The notes beneath the pieces were generated by a model. The model made no database searches, had not been told where the DNA came from, and saw nothing but the letters and a program-made list of their open reading frames with translations. A stretch of DNA of 64,000 bases from Mycolicibacterium duvalii (lineage in GTDB: Bacteria > Actinomycetota > Actinomycetes > Mycobacteriales > Mycobacteriaceae): contig NZ_AP022563.1 in NCBI RefSeq assembly GCF_010726645.1, positions 3,224,001 to 3,288,000 of the forward strand. Reading direction: 5' to 3'. The translations under genes and the position numbers were made by a program. Below are positions 40,151-48,896 of this stretch, one piece after another (position 1 is the stretch's first letter; each line of letters opens with the position of its first letter).

Positions 40151-41638
40151 GTGACTGCTGGCACCATCGCCGGGCTGCTCGACGAGTGCGCCGCCGACAG
40201 GCCGCAACGTCCGCTGCTACGTGACGTAGAGGGCCACAGTTTGACGGTGTCAGACGTCGCCGCATTGACGTCGGCCGCAGCGCAATGGCTGTGGGATGCC
40301 GGTATACGGCCCGGCATGACGGTTGCCTGGCAGATGCCGGCAACCGTCAATGCGGCAATTGTGATGCTGGGTCTGGCTCGGATGCCCGTCGTCCAGGCGC
40401 CGGTGCTCCACCTCTACCGGCTACGAGAGGTCCGTTCGGCTGTGGAGGTCGCGAACGCCGACATCCTGCTGGTCGACGAGTCGACGGCGAGCGATGCGCC
40501 GCAAATGCCGACCGTCACGGTGCCACCCGACCTCCTCGCCAGGCTCGAAACCGTGACCGCGACAGCGCACCCGGAGTTCGACGGGCCAGCCCCGACCGAC
40601 CCGCGCTGGGTGTACTTCACCTCCGGCACCACCGGTCGCCCGAAAGGCGTGCGCCACACTGACGCCACGTTGCTCAGGGCCGCCCGCGGGTACGTCTCCC
40701 ACCTCGGGGTAGGCAGCCATCCGAAGGAACTCGGCACGATCGCGTTCCCCATCGCTCACGTGGGCGGCATGGTCTACCTCGCCTGCGCGCTGCTCGGCGA
40801 TTTCCCTGTGCTGCTTGTCCCGAAGGTCACCGCCGAGAATCTGCCCCGGCTGATCGCGGAGCACGAGGTGACGGTCACCGGTGCCAGCACGGCGTTCTAT
40901 CAGATGCTGAACACGGCCCAAATGAGTGCCCCCACAGCAGATTTGCTGATGCCCTCGCTGCGGATGCTGATCGGCGGAGGCGCCGCATGCCCGCCGGAGG
41001 TGCATCGCCAGGTGCGTGAACACCTGCGCGTGCCAGTCGTGCACGCCTACGGCATGACCGAGGCACCGATGATCTGTGTCAGCGAATTCACCGACAGCGA
41101 AGAACAACTCGCCAACAGCGCGGGCCGTCCGATCCCTGGATCGGAGGTGCGGATCAGTGCCGGCGGCGAGATCGAACTGCGCGGCGAGAACCTGACCCCG
41201 GGATACACCGATCGTGAGCAGTGGCAGCACGCGCGCACCGAGGACGGGTGGTTCCGCAGCGGCGACCGAGGCCACCTACGTCCCGACGGGCGCATCGTGG
41301 TCACCGGCCGGACCAAGGACCTGATCATCCGGAAGGGTGAGAACGTCGCGCCGGACGAGCTGGAGAACGAGCTGCTGGCCCATCCCCTCGTCGACGAGAT
41401 CGCCGTGCTCGGCCAGCCCGACGAGCTGCGCGGTGAATTGGTGTGTGCGGTGGTGCGACGTTCGCCCCGCCACCGCGACGTCACCCTCGACGAGCTGTGC
41501 ACATTCCTCGATGAGCGTGGACTCATGAAGCAGAAGTGGCCTGAGCGGCTCGTCGTCGTGGACGAATTCCCGCTGACGGGGCTCGGCAAGGTCGCCAAGT
41601 CCGAGTTGGCCCGTCAGATCGCAGGAGGAACCTCATGA
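40151..41638 (+). CDS. AMP-forming acyl-CoA ligase (FadD-like)
   Basis: A 495-residue ANL ligase: P-loop WVYFTSGTTGRPKGVRHT, HAYGMTEAPMI, SGDRGHLRPDGRIVVTGR, RKGENVAPDELE and the final Lys segment LTGLGKVAKSEL. The GTG at 40151 fits a GGGAGG site at 40139-40144; an upstream in-frame GTG at 40127 has none. The stop overlaps the ATG of the following ACAD (ATGA), so the ligase and dehydrogenase are coupled and probably handle the same acid. The upstream gap (40026-40150) contains an AT-rich promoter-like stretch at 40105-40125. Confidence 0.92.
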   Translation: MTAGTIAGLLDECAADRPQRPLLRDVEGHSLTVSDVAALTSAAAQWLWDAGIRPGMTVAWQMPATVNAAIVMLGLARMPVVQAPVLHLYRLREVRSAVEVANADILLVDESTASDAPQMPTVTVPPDLLARLETVTATAHPEFDGPAPTDPRWVYFTSGTTGRPKGVRHTDATLLRAARGYVSHLGVGSHPKELGTIAFPIAHVGGMVYLACALLGDFPVLLVPKVTAENLPRLIAEHEVTVTGASTAFYQMLNTAQMSAPTADLLMPSLRMLIGGGAACPPEVHRQVREHLRVPVVHAYGMTEAPMICVSEFTDSEEQLANSAGRPIPGSEVRISAGGEIELRGENLTPGYTDREQWQHARTEDGWFRSGDRGHLRPDGRIVVTGRTKDLIIRKGENVAPDELENELLAHPLVDEIAVLGQPDELRGELVCAVVRRSPRHRDVTLDELCTFLDERGLMKQKWPERLVVVDEFPLTGLGKVAKSELARQIAGGTS

Positions 41639-42783
41639 CGGCCTTGGCGCCCGACGAACGTCAGGAACTCGCGCAGTCTGTGCGCTCCGCCTGTGAGCGG
41701 ATCGCGCCGGAGGAACGGGTCCGGGCCGTCGCCTACGGAGAGGGCGATGCCGCCTCCGGTTTCGACACCGCCCTCTGGGACGTGCTGTGCAACCAGGTCG
41801 GGGTGGCAGCCATCGCGCTGCCCGAGCACCTCGGCGGCGCCGGCTACGGCGCGTCCGCGCTGGGCGTGGTCGCCCATGAACTCGGCCGGGCACTGGCGCC
41901 GGTGCCGTTCCTCGGCTCCACGGTGCTGGCGACCGGCCTGCTACTCGACCTGGCCGACCGCTACCCCGATGCCGAGAAGCGGCTGGCGCAGCTCATCGAA
42001 GGCCGGCGCACCGCGGCCGCAGCCCTCACCGGCGACGGCGGATTGTGGCGCCGATCCGCGGTGACGCTGCGCGCCACGCGTCGCGGCGACGACTGGAGCG
42101 TCGACGGCACCGTCCGCCACGTCTTGGGCGGCACCGCCGCCGATGACCTCGTGGTGGTCGCCGCAGCAGACGACGGCGAGCCTGCGGTGTTCCTGCTCGA
42201 CCCGAAGATCGACAGCGTCGACGTGGAAGCCGAACGAGTGCTCGACGGGACCCGTCCGATGGCCACCATCACCCTGACCGGGGCGGCCGCGATGCGCCTG
42301 TCTGGCGACGGCCCCGTCGACGACCTCGTCCAGCGCAACGTCGACGTCGCGCTGGCAGTGCTGTCGGCCGAACAGGTCGGCGCCTGCGAACGGGTCCTCG
42401 AACTTGCCACCGCCTACGCCCGCACGCGCGAACAATTCGGCCGTCCCATCGGCAGCTTCCAGGCCATCAAGCACAAGTGTGCGGACATGCTCGTTGATCT
42501 GGAGTGGGCACGGTCGGCGTCGCACGCCGCGCTTCAGGCGTTCGACTCTGAGGATGCTGCGATCGCCAGCGAGGCGCAGTGGCGCGCCAGCATGGCGAAG
42601 GCGGTGTGCTCGGAATCGCTGCGAAATGCCGTGCGCGCCAATGTGCAGATCCACGGGGGCATTGGTTTCACGTGGGAAGACTCGGCGCATCTCTATTTTC
42701 GGCGGGCCCGAACCGACGAGGTGATTTTCGGTGCACCCGCCCAACACTGGGACCGGTTAGCAAACCTGACCAAGCTCAACTGA
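41635..42783 (+). CDS. Acyl-CoA dehydrogenase, FadE heteromeric-subunit type
   Basis: A 382-residue ACAD-fold protein. The N-terminal domain has ALPEHLGGAGYGASALG, and the C-terminal domain has TREQFGRPIGSFQAIKHKCAD and VQIHGGIGFTWEDSAHLYFRRA. It ends RTDEVIFGAPAQHWDRL instead of the GGTxEIQRN type, so it lacks the usual C-terminal catalytic segment. Mycobacterial ACADs of this kind (for example the smaller subunits in cholesterol catabolism) work as alpha2-beta2 heteromers with a catalytic partner. The ACAD at 44345 in the next operon is a possible partner. It is coupled to the ligase upstream. Confidence 0.85.
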   Translation: MTALAPDERQELAQSVRSACERIAPEERVRAVAYGEGDAASGFDTALWDVLCNQVGVAAIALPEHLGGAGYGASALGVVAHELGRALAPVPFLGSTVLATGLLLDLADRYPDAEKRLAQLIEGRRTAAAALTGDGGLWRRSAVTLRATRRGDDWSVDGTVRHVLGGTAADDLVVVAAADDGEPAVFLLDPKIDSVDVEAERVLDGTRPMATITLTGAAAMRLSGDGPVDDLVQRNVDVALAVLSAEQVGACERVLELATAYARTREQFGRPIGSFQAIKHKCADMLVDLEWARSASHAALQAFDSEDAAIASEAQWRASMAKAVCSESLRNAVRANVQIHGGIGFTWEDSAHLYFRRARTDEVIFGAPAQHWDRLANLTKLN

Positions 42784-42908
42784 GTTTGCCCTAGGCGCCA
42801 ACTACTGAGTCTGCTTGCCCGCGTCACAGGTGGGTGATTAGACTCACATTAAATAACTAAATGTTTTTCTGTTTCTGCTCACAGCCCGAAGCCCCTGAGG
42901 AGGCCCCA

Positions 42909-44060
42909 GTGCCGTTGCAGCCCTGGATGGAGTTGATCTCGGTTGATGATCACCTGATCGAACATCCGAAGGTGTGGAGCGACCGGCTCCCGACGAAGTA
43001 CTTGGACGTTGGTCCGAAGATCATCGAGTGGGAGCGCCCCGATAACGGGCAGATGTGTCAGGTCTGGGAGTACGAGGGCCGGATCTACCCTTATATCGGG
43101 CTCAACGCGGTGGCGGGCAAGAAGCCTGAGGAGTACGGCGTCGAACCGGTGCGCTACGACGACATGATTCCCGGCTGCTATGACCCCAAGGCGCGGGTCG
43201 CCGACATGGACATCGACGGCGTGCAGGCGATGACCTGCTTCCCGTCCTTCCCGCGGTTCGCCGGTGCGGTGTTCGCTGAGGGTGAGGACAAGGAACTGGC
43301 CCGGCTGTGTTCGGCTGCGTGGAACGACTTTCACCTCGACGAGTGGGCCGCCACGGCGCCCGACCGGTTCATCCCGGTGGCCATGTTGCCGTTCTGGGAC
43401 GTCGAGGCCAGTGTGGCCGAGATCCATCGCGTCGCGGCCAAGGGCGCCAAGTGTGTGACCTTTCCCGACCTGCCCGACAAGCTGGGATTGCCGTCGGTGC
43501 ATTCCGATCACTGGGATCCGCTGCTCTCGGCGATGGAGGACACCGGTCTGGTGCTGGCTCAGCACTTCGGTTCCGGTGGTTTCCCGCCGCCGATCGCTCC
43601 GGATGCCCCGTTCGCGGTGTTCGTGACGCTAATGGGCACCATGTCGATGACCGCGTTGACCGACTGGTTGTTCAGCCACACGCTCTACCGGCATCCCAAG
43701 CTGAAGATCGGCTTGAGTGAGGGCGGCGTCGGTTGGATTCCCTACATCTTGGAGCGCGCCGACAGTGTGTGGCGCAAGCACCGCTTCTACAACAACGTCA
43801 ACCAGGACCATCCGCCGAGCTACCTGTGGAAGAAGCACTTTCACGGTTGTTTTATCGAGGACGACTTCGGCATGGCGGTCCGCGACCACATCGGGGTCGA
43901 CCAGATCACCTGGGAATGTGACTACCCGCACTCGGATTCGTACTGGCCGCAGAGCCGTGACCGGGCCGCCCAGGCGCTCAAGGACGTTCCCGACGACGAA
44001 GCCCACAAGATCGTCGAACTCAATGCCCGCGCGTTCTACAACTTCCCGCGGGCAGCGTGA
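42909..44060 (+). CDS. Amidohydrolase-2 family metal-dependent hydrolase/decarboxylase
   Basis: A 383-residue protein similar throughout to the one at 15194-16396: SVDDHLIEHPKVWSDRLP, PVRYDDMIPGCYDPKARVAD, LAQHFGSGGFPPP, LSEGGVGWIPYILER and ECDYPHSDSYWPQ. The GTG at 42909 is preferred because a GAGGAGG site precedes it and the start PLQPWMELISVDDH matches the beginning of the paralog; a longer frame from 42861 adds Cys- and Phe-rich sequence without similarity. Its stop overlaps the GTG of the small coiled-coil gene (GTGA), so the two are made together. It heads a five-gene operon. Confidence 0.9.
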   Translation: MPLQPWMELISVDDHLIEHPKVWSDRLPTKYLDVGPKIIEWERPDNGQMCQVWEYEGRIYPYIGLNAVAGKKPEEYGVEPVRYDDMIPGCYDPKARVADMDIDGVQAMTCFPSFPRFAGAVFAEGEDKELARLCSAAWNDFHLDEWAATAPDRFIPVAMLPFWDVEASVAEIHRVAAKGAKCVTFPDLPDKLGLPSVHSDHWDPLLSAMEDTGLVLAQHFGSGGFPPPIAPDAPFAVFVTLMGTMSMTALTDWLFSHTLYRHPKLKIGLSEGGVGWIPYILERADSVWRKHRFYNNVNQDHPPSYLWKKHFHGCFIEDDFGMAVRDHIGVDQITWECDYPHSDSYWPQSRDRAAQALKDVPDDEAHKIVELNARAFYNFPRAA

Positions 44061-44317
44061 CTCCCGCCGGCGACGACGTGGAGCGGGTCGAACAGCTCGC
44101 CCGCTCGGACTGGACCGACCAGGATTTGCTCACCAAGGACGAGGCGCGCGAGCGCCTCGTCGAAGAGATCGGGCGCACCCGGGCCCGGCTCGACGAAGTG
44201 CGGTCCGCCGCGGGCGACCATGCGTCAGCCGATACGGAACTGACGCTGCTGGAGCGCCGGCTCAACGCCATGGAGTCAGTCCGAGACGAATACAACGACT
44301 ATCGCGCGGGGAAATGA
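44057..44317 (+). CDS. Small coiled-coil protein coupled to amidohydrolase
   Basis: An 86-residue, highly charged helical protein. Residues 23-38 (QDLLTKDEARERLVEE) and a second helix (LLERRLNAMESVRDEYND) are predicted to form a helical hairpin. The first motif matches the protein at 16499-16810 (DLLTxxEAxERLxxE), and the second helix also corresponds. The gene starts inside the stop codon of the amidohydrolase gene, which suggests a 1:1 relationship such as a small subunit or a chaperone-like partner. No named family is recognised. An ACAD gene follows 27 bases on. Confidence 0.82.
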   Translation: MTPAGDDVERVEQLARSDWTDQDLLTKDEARERLVEEIGRTRARLDEVRSAAGDHASADTELTLLERRLNAMESVRDEYNDYRAGK

Positions 44318-44344
44318 TCCCAACACGTCCCGCGCCAAGGAGCA

Positions 44345-45505
44345 GTGGTGGCGGCCTCCCCTGATCTCATCGAGGACATCGACGCCCTACGCATGAAGTT
44401 TCGTGCGTTCCTCGACAGCGCGCCCAAACCGGCCGGGTTGAGGAACTACGGACCCACGCCCACCGCGGCCGACGTCGAGCCGGGCCGTGCGTGGCACCGC
44501 TATCTGGCCGATCACGGCTACACGTGTCTGCATTGGCCGGTCGAATTCGGCGGCGCCGCAGCCACCGTGGCCTACCAGGCTGCCTTCGCCGAGGAGTGCG
44601 CCCGAGCGGGAGTGCCCCGTCAGCTGAACATCACGGGCGTAGATCTGGTCGGCCCGGTGTTGATCAAGTTCGGCACCCCAGACCACAAGGAGCGTTACCT
44701 CGAACCGATTCGGCTCGGTGACGCCGTCTGGACACAGCTGTTCTCCGAACCGGGCGCGGGATCGGATCTGGCCGGCGTGCGGACACGAGCCGAGCGCACC
44801 GCCGACGGGTGGCGGATCGACGGCCAGAAGGTGTGGAGTTCGGCGGCGGCATCGGCCGACTACGGGCTCCTGCTGGCCCGCACCGGCCCCGACAAGCACC
44901 GCGACTTGTCGATGTTCATTGTCCCGATGGATGCCCCGGGAGTCTCGGTGCGGCCGTTGGTCCAGATGGATGGCGAGAGCAAGTTCAACGAGGTTTTCTT
45001 CGACGGTGCCGATCTCAGCGACGATGCACTGATAGGTGAGGTCGGACAAGGCTGGGCCGTGGCGATGGTGACGTTGGGCCGCGAACGCCTGACACTGGGC
45101 ACCCAAGCCGTGGCGATGTTCCAGCTGCATGAGCGGATGGTCAACGCCGCGCGTGACCATGACCTCCTCGACCCGGTGCTGTCGCGGTCCATGACCCGGT
45201 TGTGGACCCGGATGTGGCTCTTGCGCTACACCTGGCAACGTGCGATCGATTCAGGCGATCTCACGTCGTCTGCATTCTCCGTGCTCAAGTTGATGACCTC
45301 GGAGACCGATCAGGACCTTGGCGACGTGGCCACCGAGGTGCTCGGCACCGACGCGTGCGTCGACCCGGCCGACTCCGGTGAGGCGGCCGATCTCGTGCAC
45401 CACATGCTTGTGGGGCGGGCGCAGACGATTCTCGGTGGCACCAGCGAGATTCAGCGCAACATCCTGGGTGAGCGGGTGCTGGGGCTCCCGAAGGAGCCCC
45501 GATGA
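44345..45505 (+). CDS. Acyl-CoA dehydrogenase (FadE-like)
   Basis: A 386-residue ACAD: GYTCLHWPVEFGGAAATVAYQ in the N-terminal domain, LFSEPGAGSDLAGVRTRA and WRIDGQKVWSSAA in the beta domain, and the C-terminal ILGGTSEIQRNILGERVLG. The position of the MCAD-type catalytic Glu is Gly (GGGT-type, LGGT), as in most mycobacterial heteromeric FadE proteins. The start may be the GTG at 44345 or the next codon GTG at 44348; an AAGGAG site precedes them. It lies between the coiled-coil gene and a CoA-transferase gene and belongs to the amidohydrolase operon. Confidence 0.9.
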   Translation: MVAASPDLIEDIDALRMKFRAFLDSAPKPAGLRNYGPTPTAADVEPGRAWHRYLADHGYTCLHWPVEFGGAAATVAYQAAFAEECARAGVPRQLNITGVDLVGPVLIKFGTPDHKERYLEPIRLGDAVWTQLFSEPGAGSDLAGVRTRAERTADGWRIDGQKVWSSAAASADYGLLLARTGPDKHRDLSMFIVPMDAPGVSVRPLVQMDGESKFNEVFFDGADLSDDALIGEVGQGWAVAMVTLGRERLTLGTQAVAMFQLHERMVNAARDHDLLDPVLSRSMTRLWTRMWLLRYTWQRAIDSGDLTSSAFSVLKLMTSETDQDLGDVATEVLGTDACVDPADSGEAADLVHHMLVGRAQTILGGTSEIQRNILGERVLGLPKEPR

Positions 45506-45533
45506 GCCCCTGCGCGAAGAGCAGATCACCACG

Positions 45534-46727
45534 GTGACAGCGCCTTTGACCGCAGCCACCCTGTCGGGTGCGCTGCGGCAGGCGGTGCGTCCGGGAACGA
45601 CCGTGGCCCTCGGCGACGGCGTCGGTGCACTGTCCTGTCTCGACGACGGCTCATCGATGGGCACGGCACTCAGCGGTGTAGCGCGCGAGGTGGGTTCGGT
45701 GCGACTCGTGCTCGGCTGGCTGCCCGGCCCGGTCGCCGGCCTCGAGGCCGACGCATTCGGCGAGGTGGCCGCCTTGATGCCCGGGTGGGGCGTCCGTGAC
45801 CTACTACGAACCCCGACAGCCCGTTTCATACCCACCCGACTCTCGGCCATCGGCGCTCTACTCGCCGGGGTCCTGCGGCCCGACCTGCTCATCACGCGGG
45901 TCGTCGAACGCGGTGGCGAACTGCATTTCGCTACCGAAGTGTCCTGGCAGCGTGAACTCGTTCAGGCCGGAGTGCCGGTACTGGGGATCGTCGACGGCGT
46001 GGCGCCGATGGCCAGCGCTCTGCCTGCGCTGGACCCCGCTCAAGTGACGGTGGTCGGGCGCAGCGCCGACGGTCCGATGCGATTGGCGCCCAAGGCGCCC
46101 GAAGCGGTGCACGACGCTCTCGCCGACTCCGTGCTGCGGTTCGTCCCGGAGGGAGCCCGGCTGCAGTACGGGCCAGGCCAACTGGGCACGGCGCTGTTGA
46201 ACCGCGCAGCAGTGCCGCTGCAGATCGACACCGGGCTGCTCACCGACGCCGTCGTCGGCCTCGAACGGCGCGGACTGTTGGCCGCGATGCCGTCCGCGAC
46301 GTATCTGATGGGCAGCGACGTCTTGTACGACTGGGCGGACGGCAAGCCCATCCTGCGCGGCATCGAGTACACCCATGACTTCGTCCGACTTGCCTCTGGC
46401 GCACCGTTCGTCGCCGTCAACACCGCCATCGAGCTCGACCCGTACGGCCAGATCAACGTCGAAGGCGTCGGCGAGAAAGTCGTCGGCGGAATCGGTGGAC
46501 ACCCGGACTACTGCGCCGCAGGCGCAATGAGCCGCGGCGGGTTGTCCATCATCGCCGTGCCGTCTTCGACGAACGGCCGCTCACCCCTGGTGGAGCGACT
46601 GAGCCGTCCGGCGTCGACCCCCGCCCACGACGTCGACGTGATCGTCACCGAATCCGGTCACGCCGACCTGCGGGGCGCCGACTGGTCGCGGCGACGGCAC
46701 CTGATCACCGAATTGTTCTCGAAATGA
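45534..46727 (+). CDS. Acetyl-CoA hydrolase/CoA-transferase family protein (Cat1-like)
   Basis: A 397-residue protein of the acetyl-CoA hydrolase/4-hydroxybutyrate CoA-transferase type. The N-terminal half has a Rossmann-like start (TTVALGDGVGALSC); the C-terminal half carries the family signature FVAVNTAIELDPYGQINVEG, followed by GGIGGHPDYCAAGAMSRGG and SIIAVPSS. The GTG at 45534 is used; it lies 28 bases after the ACAD stop and the preceding in-frame sequence lies within that gene. It would exchange CoA between an acyl-CoA and a free acid, or release CoA from one. It belongs to the amidohydrolase-ACAD operon. Confidence 0.82.
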   Translation: MTAPLTAATLSGALRQAVRPGTTVALGDGVGALSCLDDGSSMGTALSGVAREVGSVRLVLGWLPGPVAGLEADAFGEVAALMPGWGVRDLLRTPTARFIPTRLSAIGALLAGVLRPDLLITRVVERGGELHFATEVSWQRELVQAGVPVLGIVDGVAPMASALPALDPAQVTVVGRSADGPMRLAPKAPEAVHDALADSVLRFVPEGARLQYGPGQLGTALLNRAAVPLQIDTGLLTDAVVGLERRGLLAAMPSATYLMGSDVLYDWADGKPILRGIEYTHDFVRLASGAPFVAVNTAIELDPYGQINVEGVGEKVVGGIGGHPDYCAAGAMSRGGLSIIAVPSSTNGRSPLVERLSRPASTPAHDVDVIVTESGHADLRGADWSRRRHLITELFSK

Positions 46728-46742
46728 AGGAGTTAACGAGCG

Positions 46743-47654
46743 ATGCCTGAAGGCCCTCTGACCGGCAAGGTCGTGCTCGTCACCGGAGGCGGACGCGGCA
46801 TCGGCCGCGGCCATTGCCTCGAGCTGGCCCGCCAAGGCGCGGCCGTCGTCGTGAACGACCCCGGTGTTGGCCGGGACGGCTCCAGCGGTGACGGAGCAGG
46901 TCCCGCTGCAGACGTCGTCGCCGAGATCGAATCGGCGGGCGGCAAGGCCATCGCGCATACCGGTTCGGTGTCCTCGTGGGACGACGTGGCCGACATGGTG
47001 TCCACCGCCGTCGACACGTTCGGGTCCCTGACTGGTGTGGTCAACAATGCCGGCATCCTGCGCGACTCCATGGTCGCCGCGTCCACCGAGGCCGACTGGG
47101 ACAGCGTCATCGCTGTGCATCTCAAGGGCACGTTCGCGGTCACCCGGCATGCCTGTGAATACTGGCGGGCGCAATTCAAGGCGGGCAACCCGATCGACGC
47201 GCACATCGTCAACACGGTGTCGGGTGCGGGCTTGTGGGGCAATGTCGGGCAGAGCGCCTACGGCGCGGCGAAGGCCGCCATCGCCAACCTGACCATCGTC
47301 ACCGCGATGGAAGCTCAGCGTTACGGCGTTGCGGTCAACGCGATCTCGCCGCTGGCGATGTCACGGATGACCCAGGAGGTGTTCGGCAGCCGCGCTGACG
47401 ACCCCGCGCTGGATCCCGCTCGCAGCTCGCCGGTGGTCGCCTGGCTCCAGTCCGCGCAGTCATCGTGGCTCACCGGCCAGATCCTGCGCATCAACGGTGA
47501 CAAGCTCACCCGAATCGACGGCTTCACCGAGGCACCCGGCGCCTACCACGCCAAAGACGGTAATTCCCTTGCATTCTCCGAGATCGGTCAGGCCGTCAGC
47601 TGGCTCTACGGCACCTCGCCGCGGGGACTGGCCGGGCCGCTACCCGCTGACTAG
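46743..47654 (+). CDS. SDR-family 3-hydroxyacyl-CoA dehydrogenase (MFE-2-like)
   Basis: A 303-residue SDR. The cofactor motif is TGGGRGIGRGH, followed by a MFE-2-type insert VVNDPGVGRDGSSG. NNAGILRDSM and the catalytic Ser/Tyr/Lys in NTVSGAG and SAYGAAKAA are intact. The layout resembles the dehydrogenase unit of peroxisomal multifunctional enzyme type 2, so oxidation of (R)-3-hydroxyacyl-CoA with NAD is likely. The ATG at 46743 follows AAGGAG. It is the last gene of the operon that starts at 42909. Confidence 0.9.
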   Translation: MPEGPLTGKVVLVTGGGRGIGRGHCLELARQGAAVVVNDPGVGRDGSSGDGAGPAADVVAEIESAGGKAIAHTGSVSSWDDVADMVSTAVDTFGSLTGVVNNAGILRDSMVAASTEADWDSVIAVHLKGTFAVTRHACEYWRAQFKAGNPIDAHIVNTVSGAGLWGNVGQSAYGAAKAAIANLTIVTAMEAQRYGVAVNAISPLAMSRMTQEVFGSRADDPALDPARSSPVVAWLQSAQSSWLTGQILRINGDKLTRIDGFTEAPGAYHAKDGNSLAFSEIGQAVSWLYGTSPRGLAGPLPAD

Positions 47655-47735
47655 TGTTGCGCAGACCCCGTCTCCATCGACGGTAAGCAAGCGCGGCCGG
47701 AGTCGATGGCGTGACGCCGTTGCGCGGACCTCCTG

Positions 47736-47930
47736 TCAGGCGATGACAGCAGGTTCTCGGACCGGTTGACCGTCGAGTTTCGCGCGACGTCCGTACGGCG
47801 CAGGCTCGCGTTCCGGCATCCACAGCGCCAACACGATTGCGCTCACCACGGTCGCCGCAGCCAGAACCCAAGCGGCCTGACTGTGACCGTGAGTGAAGGC
47901 AGCCTTTGCCGCCGCGGCGAGTGGTTGCGC
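47736..47930 (-). pseudogene. MFS-type transporter C-terminal remnant
   Basis: A minus-strand frame ending at 47736 reads AAKAAFTHGHSQAAWVLAAA then TVVSAIVLALWMPEREP, the last transmembrane helix and tail typical of DHA2-type drug-efflux MFS proteins. Upstream of about 47930 the sequence changes to a TetR remnant on the other strand. The rest of the transporter is gone. Confidence 0.6.
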
Positions 47931-47945
47931 TGCAGGTCCCCCGAG

Positions 47946-48110
47946 AGCCCGCAGGCCCGCGCCGAACTCGGCGACTTCGACCTGACGCTGGGGCTGGCGC
48001 AACTCCTGGGACCGCTACTGTTCGGCCGTCTGACCGGTGTCCGCGCCATCGGCCGCGACGACTGCATCCGGATTGTCGACGACTTCTTCATCGCCCACCA
48101 ACCAGCCTAG
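47946..48110 (+). pseudogene. TetR-family regulator C-terminal remnant
   Basis: A plus-strand frame ending at a TAG (48108-48110) reads ARAELGDFDLTLGLAQLLGP, then LFGRLTGVRAIG and CIRIVDDFF. This matches the last two helices of TetR proteins of the TetR_C_11-like type (LDL..DLLxGPLxxRL). The HTH is missing. Together with the MFS remnant it marks a rearrangement junction at about 47930-47945; a regulator-efflux pair was probably lost here. The 450-base stretch 47655-48106 holds no intact gene. Confidence 0.6.
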
Positions 48111-48895
48111 GGCGCCCCGCCGTCGGCGAAGATGGTCTGTCCGGTGACGAACGCGCAGACATCGGACAGCAGGAAGGCGATCAGCGCGCCGATTTCGTCG
48201 GGCTGCCCGGGTCGGGCGAGCGCGGCATCGAAACCGAAGTCCTCGACGAGCGCTCGCTCGAGGGCCTCTTCGTACGGATAGCCCTTGCTCTCCGCGACGT
48301 ATCCACGGATGGCGTGCAACGCATCGGTCTCCACGGCCCCGGGCGCCACGCTGTTGGCCCGGATGCCTGCGTGGCCATGCGTGCGCGCGATGCCGCGGGT
48401 GAACGTGGCGACCGCGGCCTTGAGGCTGGCGTAGGGTAGCCGCGGTTCGTGCGGTGCGCGCACCGAGTAGGCCGCGGTGGTCACGATCGCGCCCTTGGTG
48501 GCGGTCAGATGGGGCAGCGCCGCCTGTACGCTGCGGGTCGTCGCCAGCAGCACGTCGTGAAAAGCTGTGTCCCAGGCGTCGTCGTCGGAGTCGATAGGCA
48601 TCATGCCCGCGGTGCCCATGGTGATGGCGATGCCGTCCAGCCTGCCCAGGATGCGGGCTGCTTCGTCGACGGCGGCGACCGCCTGGCCAGGCCGGCTCAC
48701 GTCGTAGGACAACCCGTGGGCCGAGACGGCGCCGGCTTCGGCGACTTGTTGTGCGGCCTTCTCGGCGCGATCCGCGTCTCGCCCCACGACCACGACCGAC
48801 GCACCCTCGCGAGCGAGCGCGCGGGCTGCCGCCAGTCCCATCCCCGCCGACCCGCCGACGACGACGTAGCCCTTTCCCGTCATTGCAAGATCCAC
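48107..48895 (-). CDS. SDR-family oxidoreductase
   Basis: A 262-residue SDR with the cofactor motif VVGGSAGMG, the catalytic Tyr/Lys in YASLKAAVATF and a C-terminal substrate-loop end FVTGQTIFADGG. The segment before it, VTTAAYSV, has the Ser at a shifted position. It is the last gene of a minus-strand operon ALDH - CaiB - VOC - SDR; its start is one base after the VOC stop. It probably oxidises or reduces an alcohol/ketone intermediate. The start can be the ATG at 48895 or the one at 48883. Confidence 0.87.
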   Translation of the reverse strand: MDLAMTGKGYVVVGGSAGMGLAAARALAREGASVVVVGRDADRAEKAAQQVAEAGAVSAHGLSYDVSRPGQAVAAVDEAARILGRLDGIAITMGTAGMMPIDSDDDAWDTAFHDVLLATTRSVQAALPHLTATKGAIVTTAAYSVRAPHEPRLPYASLKAAVATFTRGIARTHGHAGIRANSVAPGAVETDALHAIRGYVAESKGYPYEEALERALVEDFGFDAALARPGQPDEIGALIAFLLSDVCAFVTGQTIFADGGAP

Positions 48896-48896
48896 G

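Noticed and set aside
42861-42908. An N-terminal extension of the amidohydrolase (Cys/Phe-rich, starting at 42861).
   Set aside because: It has no ribosome site and no counterpart in the paralog; the GTG at 42909 has a GAGGAGG site and matches the start of the paralog.
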